Source: Lucinisca nassula (lineage: Eukaryota > Mollusca > Bivalvia > Lucinida > Lucinidae). Taken from it: a stretch of DNA of 64,000 nt. The notes under the pieces are model-generated. The model was not told the DNA's origin. It searched no databases and worked only from the letters and a program-made list of their open reading frames with translations. The first letter of the stretch is position 1. The number at the start of each line of letters is the position of its first letter. Where the stretch lies: assembly GCA_963580285.1 (NCBI GenBank), contig OY757023.1, positions 91,289,108 through 91,353,107 on the forward strand, given 5' to 3'. Position numbers and translations under genes: made by a program. Shown here piece by piece: positions 31,430 through 42,782 of the stretch.

Positions 31430-31720
31430 GCAGAACCTTTTACAATCAATGTAGGCCCAGATCAGACGTCAAGTTCTGCAGCATCTGATCTGGGCATTCA
31501 CTGTTTGCCAATCCCCGGTTGCCAGTATCCCATTCTAAGTTTTCGGCACAAACTGGGTTAAAATGATGTAATTTATTCCTATAAATTCACAAACTGAATG
31601 TAAGTGTAAATCTTGATCAGATGGCTTCTTTAGAAGCCAAGAAGCCATCTGATCAGAATCTACATTGTTTGAAAGATAAGGCATATCCAGGCTCAGCAGG
31701 GCAAGGGTTAATTTGTTTGT
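31430..31720. mobile_element. palindromic MITE cores P2 and P4
   Basis: At 31445-31510, CAGATCAGACGTC / GCATCTGATCTGGG (P2). At 31606-31680, GATCAGATGGCTTCTTTAGA and its complement (P4). Both sit within TTTGCAAAC-type flanks. Confidence 0.6.
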
Positions 31721-32265
31721 TTATGTTGAGCTTCACATCCATGTCAACACTATTTAGGCATGCCAATACTATATGCCAGGTTGATTCTTTTCTGTGCCTT
31801 GGCTCAGAATTCATTTATTAATACTGTAATTAAATCTCTATAAGTGTATCTTGCATCACTGTTGTGTCCAACTGATATTGGCTCACAGTTGGACAAGGCC
31901 TACTGTCCTTGCTGCAAGTATGGGTAGAGGGGGGAATGTTATTTCTTCTGTTTCTATATACACTTCCTTCAATTCATTTGCCTCTTCTCCTCTGTCCCTC
32001 ACTTTCATATCCTCTACTATCTCTCCTACCTTGTTTCTCTGTTTCTCTGAGAGGACACAAAATGACCCACAAGGGTTGACGTGTCATTAAACCCAAAACA
32101 ATCAATCCGTCAAATCTTTAGTTCATAGAGCTGTAGCTATGGTGGGTATTTAGTGGTACATTAGCTAAAGTCTCCCTTATTTTTCGATAAAAATGTATGG
32201 TGTGTATATATTCATTAAGAGCAAGGTGGTACAACATATGTTTTATTGATAAGGAAAATTATCCT
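31721..32265. other. unassigned sequence
   Basis: No gene recognised. A weak SINE-like tail (GACGTGTCATTAAACCCAAAACAATCAATC) lies at about 32078-32108. Confidence 0.4.
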
Positions 32266-32875
32266 TTAACCCTTTACCACTCAGGGATTTTGTGAATTTC
32301 GCTGATTTTCACAGTGTTGCACCTGACAGCAACTTCAACTAGCCATTGTTTCATAATAGATGGTCTGTTTTACACCAAACTCGGTATGAATGTTCATTGG
32401 ACAGTAGGCTTTCAAATGCAACCTTTCATAACTTGATCATTGTTGTCATGGTAAAGAGGGGGAATCTCAAAGTTGGCAAAAAATGTGTTTTCACATGAAT
32501 TTTTGACCACATTTTAATCTTCACACAGCTGTCAAGGCAACAATTACAGTACCATTCAGACGATTCTTGACACCCTAGTTGACTCCAAGTCAACTACATT
32601 CAGACATGGAGTTAACTCCTAGTCAACTCCATTTCCCGCTTTTGTTAACTAGGGAGTTAACTTTAGTTAACTTCTAGTTGACTAGAAGTCTTAACAGTTA
32701 TACAGTAGTACATATATGGATTAGAACAGGTGAATGAATATGTTACTTAATTTGTTATCTGTTTTTTTTTATTTATTTATTTATTTTCATCATGCTGATG
32801 CAAATGGCATGGCAAAAAAAAAATGAAGAATGACAGGTTATATCCCATAATTTCAAAATGATCATTGTTAGCCCT

Positions 32876-33375
32876 TATCCCGCTGAATAAATTAATTTTA
32901 CCATACCCATTTCTGGATATCAACCATTCAAATCGTTAAAGGTTATGTATTCATTCAATTCACAAATTGGATGAAAAACAGTGTAGATCCTGACCAGATG
33001 AAACAGCCCCCGCCCATAGGGGCTTGAAGAAATATATGGGCTGCATGATGTTTCCACGCAGAGCTGAATCCGGCCCGCACACTAGTACTGGTAAACTGCT
33101 TAGAGGATCTAAGCCTGTACAGGAACTGTGGTGCGAGGCGGACCGTCCATGCTAATAAACCCTATTGGTTTCATTGGGCGACAGGGCTTGAGATGTCATT
33201 TCATCTCAATGTCGGGTAAAAGTCCCACAAAATTGGAAGCAACGTCTCCAAAATGACCTTTACAGTGTTGACGGGGACGTTAAACCTCAAATCAAACAAT
33301 CATTAACCATCTGATCAGGATCTATGCTGTTTGCAAAGTTAGGATTTGTCATGTTCAGCGGGATAAGGGTTAATG
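32876..33375. mobile_element. palindromic MITE P4, interrupted by SINE-1
   Basis: The left part (CCCTTATCCCGCTGAATAAA to GACCAGATGAAACAG) and right part (CATTAACCATCTGATCAGGAT to GCGGGATAAGGGTTAA) are each other's mirror arms. SINE-1 sits between them. Confidence 0.7.
33008..33300 (+). mobile_element. SINE-1, fullest copy in the window
   Basis: About 290 bp: head GGGGCTTGAAGAAATATATG, middle GAGCTGAATCC...ACTGGTAAACTGC, then the conserved 3' half and the tail GTTAAACCTCAAATCAAACAATCA. No clear tRNA box was found in the head. Confidence 0.85.
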
Positions 33376-34194
33376 AATTTCAGGTTACCGGTATACTCCT
33401 GGATTTAAGTGCCCCGAAAATCCAGGTATGGACATTTTAGCCTCTCCAGAACAACAGCTCTGTTTATTTTCATTTGTTAAAATGAACTTCAATAAATCTC
33501 AGGTTCACACTGATAAGCCTCACTAAGCATATGGCAACTGAATATTCATTCATGAAAATTTCACTTTTGCAAACAGTGCAGGCCCAGATCAGACGCCGCA
33601 GAATGGGGCGTCTGATCAGGGCGTCCACTGTTTGCTAAAAGTTCAGTCATTCCCCAAATATACCTTGATGAAAACACACCCCGACACCCTTAAACCTTGA
33701 AATGGAGCCCTGGTACATATAAGGAGGAAGATTCCATTTGGTACAAAAAGGGTTCGTACCAAATGAATCTTTCTCCCTACATATAGCCCGAGTCCACCTC
33801 AAAGTTCAAGGGTGACAGGTTGTGCCCCTTCAAACTCCATTCGCAAAATGGCTTAACTTTTTGAAAACAGTGTAGGCCCTGGTTTCTGGTCAACTCGTAC
33901 CTAAGTCACCTCGTACCTTAGTCAACTCGTACCCGAATTTGGTCAACTCGTACCTTAGTCAACTCGTACCTAAGTCAACTCGTACCTTAGTAAAAATAAA
34001 ATTTGTTTTGGGGTAAGTTTGGCTTATGTACATATATATACAGGTCAACTTTATGGTCTATGCAGACTCCTGATCCTTTTCCCGACGATGAAGACGATAC
34101 ATAGTGTGTGCATGACGCCATTACACACGTGCGCCAAAATGGCGCCTTTCATGTGTATGACCCCCATATCCCTTTAGCCAGACATAATTTATGG

Positions 34195-34735
34195 GTGCTC
34201 GTTAGAACTATCCCTGTGGGGCAGCTCTAACGAGTGCCAACAATCTATGCTCCAGAGGGATGTGATTGGTACATAACACCATGCTCAACATAAGACGAAC
34301 TTCATATGTAAATGAAAATAACGTGAAAAATATAATTGTAGAACTTACATTTCATGCTCAGTTGCAAATAAAATGTAGTTATACAATTATAATTTGTTCC
34401 CATATATGCTCAAAACATAAATGTTGGCTAACATAAATGTTGCATATTCCTTATTACTGTTCTTTACGATAACACGCCCGTGCAATATAGTGCGTTTTTC
34501 ACATCTCCAAAATGGCAATTTTTCTTACGAAAATCCGTGTTTTTTTGTTTTTTTTTCTTATTTATACTTCAGACATAGGCTGTGATCTTTAGTTGGAACG
34601 ACTCTAACGAGTACCCTCAACCTATGTATTGGAGCATAAATAAAGAAAGATAATGTATACCCCCGTAAACCCGAGTTTCTCTATATAAAGTGAGGTTTAG
34701 GGGTGTGCCCATTGCACGGACAAAACCTGTTACAT
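34195..34735. mobile_element. diverged P1 MITE cores
   Basis: Hairpins at 34195-34250 (GGTGCTCGTTAGAACT / AGCTCTAACGAGTGCC) and 34565-34630 (ATAGGCTGTGA...CCTCAACCTAT). Confidence 0.6.
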
Positions 34736-35315
34736 GTCGGCGAGTATAAACACAGCGGGATATACAGGTAGCACAATAAAAATAAATTCAGTTATTTATA
34801 TAACTTTATTGCTTAAATTATAAACATTTGTTATACCGTTTAACTAACAAACTCTTAAATAAAAACAATCATCACGTATGCAAGCCTATATGAATTTGTC
34901 CCTCTTAAAACCCACTTTTATATATAAATAGTAAAACTGGGATTTAGTTTTAAGTTTTGTCAGAACAAAAACAGCCGCTCGCCGGCAAAATTAAAGCAAT
35001 TAAAACAGTCTTTAATGAAGGACGATTAGATTAAACTAGTACCGATAATCGTTTTTTTACACCCACATTAATCGGTACACGATTAACTTAAGTGTTAACT
35101 AAATTAACCCAAATGGAATCTTCCATCTTATATATTTCGAAATTTAGGGGTGTCAGGTTGTGTTTTCAAACAGCGTCCGTCCTGATCAGACGACGCCGCG
35201 TTCTGCGTCGTCTGATCTGGGCATTCAGTGTTTGACTACCCAAATGGATTATTTCGAAATTTAGGGATGTCAGGTTGTGTTTTCTTCAAAATTATTCGGG
35301 AAGTGGCTAAACTTT

Positions 35316-35880
35316 TTCAAACAGCGTAGGCCCTGATCATACGACGCCGCGTTCTGTAGCGTCTGATCTGGGCCTGCAGTGTTTGACAAGGCATCCCTTT
35401 GTGGGTTTCTGATACTGAATGGGTTAAAAGTGAATAATAATAAAATAATAAAAATAATGATAATAATAATAATAACAATAATAAAAATAATAATAACTAG
35501 AGCAGGTTGATGGCGCGCCATCGCATATCCCCGCGTTCTGCGGCGTCGGATCTGGGCCTGCAGTGTTTGACAAGGCATCCCTTTGTGGGTTTCTGATACT
35601 GAATGGGTTAAAAGTGAATAATAATAAAATAATAAAAATAATGATAATAATAATAATAACAATAATAAAAATAATAATAACTAGAGAAGGTTGATGGCGC
35701 GCCATCGCATATCCCCGCGTTCTGCGGCGTCGGATCTGGGCCTGCAGTGTTTGACAAGGTACCCCTTTGTGGGTTTCAGGGACGGAATGGGTTTAAAGTG
35801 AATAATACTAATAAAATAATAATAATAATAATGATGATAAAAATAATAATAACTAGAACAGGTTGATGGCGCGCGATCGC
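35316..35880. repeat. 183-bp tandem repeat, about 3 units
   Basis: Each unit joins the P2 arm (GTCGGATCTGGGCCTGCAGTG), CCCTTTGTGGGTTTC, an (AAT)n-rich stretch and CTAGAGCAGGTTGATGGCGCG. Units 1 and 2 are nearly identical, unit 3 more diverged, so the duplication is recent. It creates the paired ORFs on the minus strand. Confidence 0.9.
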
Positions 35881-36262
35881 AAATCCCCGCGCTGTGAAAA
35901 CCATGTTACAATAAAAGGACCCAAAGTACTTCTTTCTGGCCTCCGGTGAACTCAAGACATGTCTCGGGGCAAGTTATAACCCATTTCAACTATTGTTCGG
36001 CAAAAAAAATAAAGTACCCCACCTACCCCTTGGGTACGAGTTGACCAAAATAGGTACGAGTTGACTAGGGGGTACGAGTTGACCAAAGAACGGGTACGAG
36101 TTGACCAAAAACAGGTACGAGTTGACTCAGGTACGAGTTGACTTAGGTACGAGTTGACCAGTTACCCCCTGAACAGACGCCCCTTTCTGTGGCGTCTGAT
36201 CTGGGCCTGCACTGTTTGCCAACTGCCCGTTTTGGGGTTTCTGGTACAAAATGAACAGATGT

Positions 36263-36955
36263 GTATACCTTTACTAGGATAAACATTTCAGTCTGGTACT
36301 GCACTGTCTAATTTTAAACCTCTAGCATGCTTGGCTGTAATTCGTAATTGTAGTAGTTTTTATTTCATTATTTATTTCAATGAAGTAGAAATATTTATGT
36401 TACTATTGTTATTAGTTATTGTTATTGTTGTTATTATTATTATTATTATTATAAGTAATAGTAGTAGTAGCAGTAATATTCACAGGTTTATTTATTGTTA
36501 TTATTATTAATATTAGTAGTAGTAGTGGTAATGTTTTGTTATTTTTTATGTTTATCTCAATTGAGTAGAAATCTTTATGTGACTATTGCTATTAGTAGTA
36601 GTGGTGGAAGTAGTAGATGTGACATTGACATTTATTTATTTATTTATTTTGTTTTTCAAGAACAAAATATACTATGTAGTAATATGTTAAAGGACCAATA
36701 ACAAAATTCATAAGTAATCCATAAGTGGATTATAATGATTAAACCCTTCTTAGCAGAAGTCATTATCTGATTTTATCAGATGAATACCATCACCTTAACA
36801 GCCATAATCCCCTGAGGTTCAAGTGTCATTTATTGGTAGGTGATAAGAGAAATGGTTTGTGAGAATTATCATTTTGATTGAGATCTAGCAAAGCAGATGA
36901 ACTTAGAATCTTCGTTTGCCATAGAAAATATTTTTATCATTACAGTACATCACTA
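36263..36955. other. AT-rich interior with ATT/AGT trinucleotide runs
   Basis: Microsatellite-like TTA/TTG/AGT tracts at about 36395-36620. No gene recognised. Confidence 0.5.
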
Positions 36956-37470
36956 AGAAAACACACCTATTCAAATATATTGAAAATTTTACCACCTAAT
37001 AATAGACAAAAAATCAGATAATAAATCTGATTTTTATTTTTATATTTCTGGCCAAAACATACATTGTGGGAACTCGTTATAACCGCGTCAGTGAGGCGGT
37101 TCTAACGCGTACCCACAATCTATGTTTTTGGGCGAAAAAATAAAGAAAAATGAATGCGGGAACTAGTTAGAATCGCCTCATTGAGACAGTTCTAATGAGT
37201 ACCCATAACCTGTTCATGGCTTTAACATGGCTATTGGCTGTTGACTAGTTTTTCTTTTTTATTTCTGCTTCAAACATTATTAAGTGGGAACTTATTAGAA
37301 TCGCCTCATTGAGACAGCTCTAATAAGCATCCACAACCTGCTCATAACTTTAAACTGGCAATTATCACATATATTTTTTTTTTATTTCGGCTTCTGAAAA
37401 AGGAAGTGGGAATTTGAAAGAACCGCCTCATTGAGTCAGTTCTAACGAGTACCCACAACCTGTTTTGAAC
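36956..37470. mobile_element. P1 MITE cluster with four hairpin cores
   Basis: Cores at about 37060-37126, 37157-37208, 37278-37338 and 37405-37462. Each is a variant of GTACTCGTTAGAACCGCCTC with its complement. Confidence 0.75.
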
Positions 37471-37920
37471 CATCTGCTGGTAATTTTAGAAGTCAAATTT
37501 TCAATTTTTCAAACAATATGGAACCTAATCAGACTGCTCCTCTTGGAGAAGTCCGATCAGGGTCCACACTGATTGACTATACGCATAAATATGTTTGAAA
37601 AGTTTGAAAATATGTTTTGAAAAGTTTACCAGAAGAGCAGCAGACAACATAAACAAATGACAATTTCAGATGCAGTTTTTCATTATCCTGCTGAATAATT
37701 ATCCCATAAAATGTCAATCACAGCAATTTTGTCTGCTTTGTCGTCTGCTTGTAACTTTGAAAGTCAATTTTGCAAACAATGTGGGACCTGATCAGACTGA
37801 TTAGAGTCCACACAAATTACTTCACATATTGCATTCAATTAAAATTCGCAAACTGAATGACAGTGTAGATCCAGATCTGGATTTACATTGTTTCATGTTT
37901 AGCAGAGTAAGGATTAATTA
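37471..37920. mobile_element. P3 and P4 palindromic MITEs
   Basis: P3 core CAGACTGCTCCTC / GAAGTCCGATCAGGG at about 37525-37570, with TGTCGTCTGC flanks. P4-like arms at 37850-37915. Confidence 0.55.
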
Positions 37921-38017
37921 AATGACAGGGATCCTACAGACATTGTCTATTCCCACATAAGGGGCCAATAAACATCTAATAGTAAATGTTGTTGCGTTTT
38001 ATTTCTCATTTCCACAT

Positions 38018-38167
38018 TTAACCCATATATGCCAAGCGCCCATTTGTGGGACAGCGGTAAAAAGTTTAGACTCAGATCGGATGCCCCGTCAACACTATTT
38101 ATGTCATTTTGAAATGGACCACTCCAAACTTATAAAGTAGAAGATTCCACTGTCATATATGGGTTAA
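38018..38167. mobile_element. 142-bp piggyBac-like MITE
   Basis: TTAA (38018-38021 and 38164-38167) flanks CCCATATATG at one end and CATATATGGG at the other. Its middle contains a SINE-1 tail fragment (CCCCGTCAACACTATTTATG). Confidence 0.75.
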
Positions 38168-38299
38168 AGAAAGGTAATATCGAATATCACAAGCTTGGGC
38201 ACATACATGTAACTTAATACAACTTAATACTGTAGAAACTTATGCGTGGACAGTGAAGAATCAGATCACGGTGTTTTTTTGTTGTTTTTTTTTTTTGTT

Positions 38300-38430
38300 T
38301 GTTTGTTTGTTTTACTTGAGATCTAACGTCCCTGTCAACACTATGTCATTTTGGAGACGCTGCTTCCCATTTTATGGGGCTATTACCAGACATTCAGATG
38401 AAATGACACTTTACCTGGGCATGCTTAGTC
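38300..38430 (-). mobile_element. SINE-1 fragment, minus
   Basis: Shares TAACGTCCCTGTCAACACTA and the GCTGCTTCC block with the reverse of SINE-1. It is truncated. Confidence 0.6.
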
Positions 38431-38571
38431 CTTCTATATTTACATTAGAAAATTTGGCTCTGAAAATATTTTTGATATTCTAGAAAACAGATACACAGTT
38501 TCAACCAATGAGGAGAAATCCTGAACTCAAAAGAAATATAGAAAAGATGGTTGATAAAATATAGAATCATT

Positions 38572-39100
38572 ACAAAAACACGCCTGTTCAAATACTTTGT
38601 AAAGTTTACCCACGAAAAAAAAAAAAAAAAGAATGTTTTCAGATAAAACAAAAGATATTTGTCTTATTTCTGCACAAAATATAGATTGTGGGTACTCGAC
38701 AGAACCGCCTCATTAAGGGGGTTGTAACGAGTACCCACAATCTATGTTTTTAAGCAGAAATATGAAAAAAATTGGTTTATCAACGTAAAACCCAGTTTTA
38801 AAAGTGGGGTTTGAGGGGTCAGAATTATAAAGGCATTTTCTTTTGTAATGGGATATGATACTTTTATTACAGTGTGTAGATATTGTGGGTTTTATATCTC
38901 CTGAATTCATCACCTGAAATGAACACCCCTAAATTCCACTTTATATAGAGAAATTTGGGGTTTACGGGGGTATACATTATTTTTTCTTATTTCTGTTCCA
39001 CGAGATATGTTGTGGGTACTCATTAGAACCGGTTCAACGAGTACCTACAACCTATGTTCGCAGTATAAATAAGAAAAATATCACCGATTTTCACCAGAAA
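38572..39100. mobile_element. two P1-type MITEs
   Basis: First: ACACGCCTGTTCAAATAC end at 38578 and hairpin at 38681-38750. Second (about 38905-39100): shorter, with ATATGTTGTGGGTACTCATT / CCTACAACCTATGT. Confidence 0.7.
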
Positions 39101-39352
39101 AGTAGCCATTTTGAAGATATAAAAGATTGTACTATGACGCACTGATGTGTTATAGTAATGTATCAGAATTTTGTTTTCAAGCACAGTAAATCAGATTCTG
39201 TATACACCGGGTAAACTGATTCAATATGCCCTTCGTTGTAATAAAACACCAGAGTAATATTACTCAAGGCAATTTATTAATAAGATGTTAATATGCAGCA
39301 CATGTCCCATGTTAGTTTAACAATAAACACTTAACGGTACACTTACCTGTTG

Positions 39353-39582
39353 ATTTAACAGGATTAACTCATAAGACGCCAATCACAACAATTATCGTCT
39401 CCTTTGTCGTCTGCTGTTAACTTTGACATTCATTTTTGCAATCAATGTTGACCCAGATCAGACTGCTCCTCCAGGAGCTGTATGATCAGGGTCCACTCTG
39501 TTTTGCCTGCAAGAAGGTGCAGCAGACAACATAAAGAGACAACATTTTTTTTAAACATTTCTTGGCATCTTAAGAGTTAATT
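39353..39582. mobile_element. palindromic MITE P3
   Basis: The ends TAACAGGATTAACTCATAAGA...GTCTGCTGTTAAC and GCAGCAGACAACA...CTTAAGAGTTAA enclose CAGATCAGACTGCTCC and its mirror. Similar to 63133-63335 and 50838-51025. Confidence 0.65.
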
Positions 39583-39617
39583 CATGACATTCATCAATGC
39601 CAACTAGTGTTTAAAGG

Positions 39618-39890
39618 TTAGGGCCCCCTCAAGATGATTTCACTTATTTCTAGGCGATTCATTATGTTAACAAGTGAACACCCCATAAACTCCACTTTAT
39701 ATGCAGAAAACTGGGCTTTAGAGAGGTTTATACTGTTTTTTATTTCTGCTCCAAGACATGTTGTGGGTTTTCCTGAGGCAGTTCTAACAAGCACCCACAA
39801 CCTGTATGTCATACAGATGTTTTATTTTAATTGTTAATTAGAGGTGGACGAAAACTGGAGTAACCGGAAAAAATGCTTGACCTATTATAG
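39618..39890 (-). mobile_element. SINE-4 copy split by a P1-like MITE
   Basis: The halves 39620-39665 and 39838-39890 match 45655-45725 when joined. The MITE between them (about 39668-39835) has the AACTCCACTTTATATGCAGA flank and CCCACAACCTGTATG arm. Confidence 0.6.
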
Positions 39891-40270
39891 AGAAATAGAT
39901 AGATAACAAACTAGATGTGTAAATGTATTAAAAAGAAAGCAAAGTAAAAGGAATTCGCTTTATAAAAAACATGCGCATGAAATATAAATCAACTGATTTT
40001 TTTTTTAAAAATTGATTTGTATTTCATCTTGTGAAATTTCTGAAAGGTTTCACATTCTTGCTCCAAAACATTTTTAGATATTTTTTATCTGTTATTAAGA
40101 CAATCTTTTACCACATCTGGTCAGCCAAAAATGTGGTCTTAATATAGCAAATTAGATGTACATTTAATAAATTACTCATTTGATAGTAGAAACCATGCAT
40201 ATCTTAATTTTCAGTTATGAAATTATATGCAAATCAAATCTCAGATAAGAGTTTGATGACAGGACAAACG
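39891..40270. other. unassigned AT-rich sequence
   Basis: No gene was recognised. A TTAAGAC...GTGGTCTTAATATAG motif near 40090-40150 resembles the ends of the MITEs at 44760 and 60751. Confidence 0.4.
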
Positions 40271-40880
40271 ATTAGTTAACTCCATGTTAACTCCCTAGTG
40301 AACTATAGTTAACCAGGGAGTGAACTTGTAGTCAACTCTAGGGTCCAAATGTAGTCTGAATGTAGTCAACTCCTAGTTAACTTGGTGTAAAGATTCGTCT
40401 GAATGGTACTGTAAGGTGTTTGGCACTGGCCATTTTCACTGTTTGCAGCATGTTTTATCAGCATCAATTTTCAGGCATTTTTGACCCCAGGCGCCCTCAG
40501 ATATAAATTTTAGCGGCCGATTGGGCCATACAGCCAAAATTTTACGGGATGTGAGGGGGGCGCTGCCCCCCTTCAATCCCCCCACAGAATATTTTTAGGG
40601 GGGAGGCGCGCGAAAAAACAGGTCACTTTTTTGCCCAACAAATCCTAAAGCAAACATAACTATCCAGGGGTAGAAATAAAGATTTTAGGTGCTTCTGGGG
40701 CTTAAAATGAGGGGGGGGGGGTGCAGACACGTAAAAACACGTATCTGAGAGGGAAAGGGTTAACTGAAATCTGGGAAAATACTGAACTTTAGTCTAAAAT
40801 GCATTAATTATATCTGAAATATTGTTTCTTGCAATAAAATGATGAAAAAACATTATTTTGGTCAGTTGGGATTTTCTTCA

Positions 40881-41509
40881 TTAACCCTTTACCACTCGGG
40901 GATTTTGTGAATTTCGCTGATTTTCACAGTGTTGCACCTGACAGCAACTTCAACTAGCCATTGTTTCATAATGGATGGTCTGTTTTACACCAAACTCGGT
41001 ATGAATGTTCATTGGACAGTAGGCTTTCAAATGCAACCTTTCATGACTTGATCATTGTTGTCATGGTAAAGAGGGGGCATCTCAAAGTTGGCAAAAAGTG
41101 TGTTTTCACATGAATTTTTGACCACATTTTAATCTTCACACAGCTGTCAAGGCAACAATTAAGGTGTTTGGCACTGGCCATTTTCACTGTTTGCAGCATG
41201 TTTTATCAGCATCAATTTTCAGGCATTTTTGACCCGAGACGCCCTCAGATATAAATTTTAGCGGCCGACTGGGCCATACACCCAAAATTTTTCGGGATGT
41301 GAGGGGGGCGCTGCCTCCCTGCAATCCCCCCCAGAATATTTATAGGGGGAGGCGCACGAAAAAACAGGTCACTTTTTTGCCCAACAAATCCTAAAGCAAA
41401 CATAACTATCCAGGGCTAGAAATAAAGATTTTAAGTGCTTTTGGGGCTTAAAATGAGGGGGGGGGGGTGCAGACACGTAAAAACACGTATCTGAGTGGGA
41501 AAGGGTTAA
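40881..41509. mobile_element. intact 621-bp piggyBac-like MITE
   Basis: TTAA at 40881-40884 and 41506-41509; ends CCCTTTACCACTCGGG and, on the complement, CCCTTTCCCACTCAGA. No ORF. It is the uninterrupted reference for the split copy at 32266-40763, only about 120 bases from that copy's right end. Confidence 0.88.
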
Positions 41510-42570
41510 CTATCAACATATACCAACCTTATCTACATCACTCCATCAAAAATTTAACAGTTTTTGGTGCTGATTCTGTATACTGCAGCGCAGATCCTTA
41601 AGCCACCTATATTATTTTCAAGAGCCTAGTAGTTATCTAGCCCATGTTTGCAGCTCTGTTTATAACTAGGTCAAACACCTGGGTCCTAACCTCTAAGCGA
41701 CTTCTATTATACAATGAGAGCCAGAGTCACTGCACAATTTAATATGTATACCTTCTGGCATAACAATATTATGTTTTGAGTCCTACTGATTCATACCATA
41801 TTATGCAAGCAGTGACAGAGCTATGTATAATAGTCTTATCTTCAAGTGCCTGTTGATATTTTGACAGGTCTAAAAACTTGTTGTTTTTATATAAATGTAC
41901 AATTTCAAAGAGTGATTAAGATGTTTCTGTTTAACCCTTCAGAATTATCTTCTGCTTTGTGTTGACTGGTTACTTTAAAGGTGCATTATCGAGCTATTCG
42001 GAAAAAAATGCTTCCAAAAATAAAATACATATAGCCGGTATTTGTCTTTAAAACAATAGAAATGAATGCATTTTATGCAAAAATGCGAACAATTATGATG
42101 AAGGGTAAACGAGTTTGAGAGGGATTCCCTAACTAGGTTTCGCACACTAGTTAGATCTATTTTTAGTTCGTGACAAAAATAGAATCCCCATATATGAAGT
42201 TATGCGACGTTCATTTATTGCCTTGTTTGCTTAGGCCATGCCTGAATCGGAAGAAATATGACGCTGAATACCATGCCATAAGTAACGACACCCAGAGACA
42301 ATACTGTCGCCATGTATGTGTAAAGTGACAGATTTATTTTTAGAACAGCAATTCCGAACAAATGTTCACAGCGAAGGGTAAACACGAATGAAAACAACCA
42401 TTTTCACAAAGTTCTGAAGCTGTATTTGGCTCCAAAAGTGTACACATGACAAAGGAGTATGCATTGAAGATAAAAACCAGAAAAAAAATTTTGAGACCCG
42501 GTAGCTCAATAATGCACCTTTAAAGTCATTATTGCAAACATTATGGATCCAGATCAGACTGGTCCTCATA
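41510..42570. other. unassigned sequence
   Basis: No gene recognised. The minus-strand ORFs at 42215-42397 and 42366-42842 have no recognisable domain. A P3 MITE trace lies at 41930-41985 and 42515-42565. Confidence 0.4.
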
Positions 42571-42770
42571 CTCCCTTTATGTTTAAATTGAGATTTAACG
42601 TCCCAGTCAACACTATTTAGGTTATTTTGAAGATGTTGTATCCAATTTTGTTGGAATTTGACCCAACACTGAGAAGACATCTCAAGCCCTGCTACCAAAA
42701 GAAACCAATATAATTCATGTGCATAAATGATCCAAATTGCACCACCTTGCCTGGGCAGGCTAGACCTAAA
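42571..42770 (-). mobile_element. SINE-1 copy, minus
   Basis: Begins GTTTAAATTGAGATTTAACG and continues through CAACACTATTTAGGT...GACATCTCAAGCCC to CTTGCCTGGGCAGGCT. Confidence 0.75.
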
Positions 42771-42782
42771 ATAATAATATCC

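Larger units (their letters stand above)
33882..36166. mobile_element. foldback-like element with repeated GGTCAACTCGTACC ends
   Basis: The left end (33882-33995) holds about seven copies of GTCAACTCGTACC, and the right end (36036-36166) eight inverted copies (GGTACGAGTTGAC). A CCCTG duplication flanks it (33877-33881; 36167-36171), and removing it restores a P2 MITE (TGTAGGCCCTGAACAGACGCC). Inverted ends built from short tandem repeats recall Foldback transposons. No transposase is seen. The interior holds MITE cores and a 183-bp tandem repeat. Confidence 0.78.
32547..40411. mobile_element. 7.9-kb DNA transposon with CAGTACC ends and TA duplication
   Basis: The left end CAGTACCATTCAGACGATTC and the complement of the right end CAGTACCATTCAGACGAATC are inverted repeats. 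Both subterminal zones (about 120-150 bp) repeat AGTTAACT/AGTTGACT boxes. Comparison with the uninterrupted MITE shows a TA duplication (32545-32546; 40412-40413). TA plus CAGT ends fit the Tc1/mariner-pogo type. No transposase ORF is visible, and the interior is mostly other repeats. Confidence 0.82.
32266..40763. mobile_element. piggyBac-like MITE, interrupted by a 7.9-kb element
   Basis: The halves 32270-32546 and 40412-40759 together match the intact copy at 40885-41505. The ends are CCCTTTACCACTC and (on the complement) CCCTTTCCCTCTC, each flanked by TTAA (32266-32269; 40760-40763). The TTAA duplication and CCC end are piggyBac hallmarks. Confidence 0.85.
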
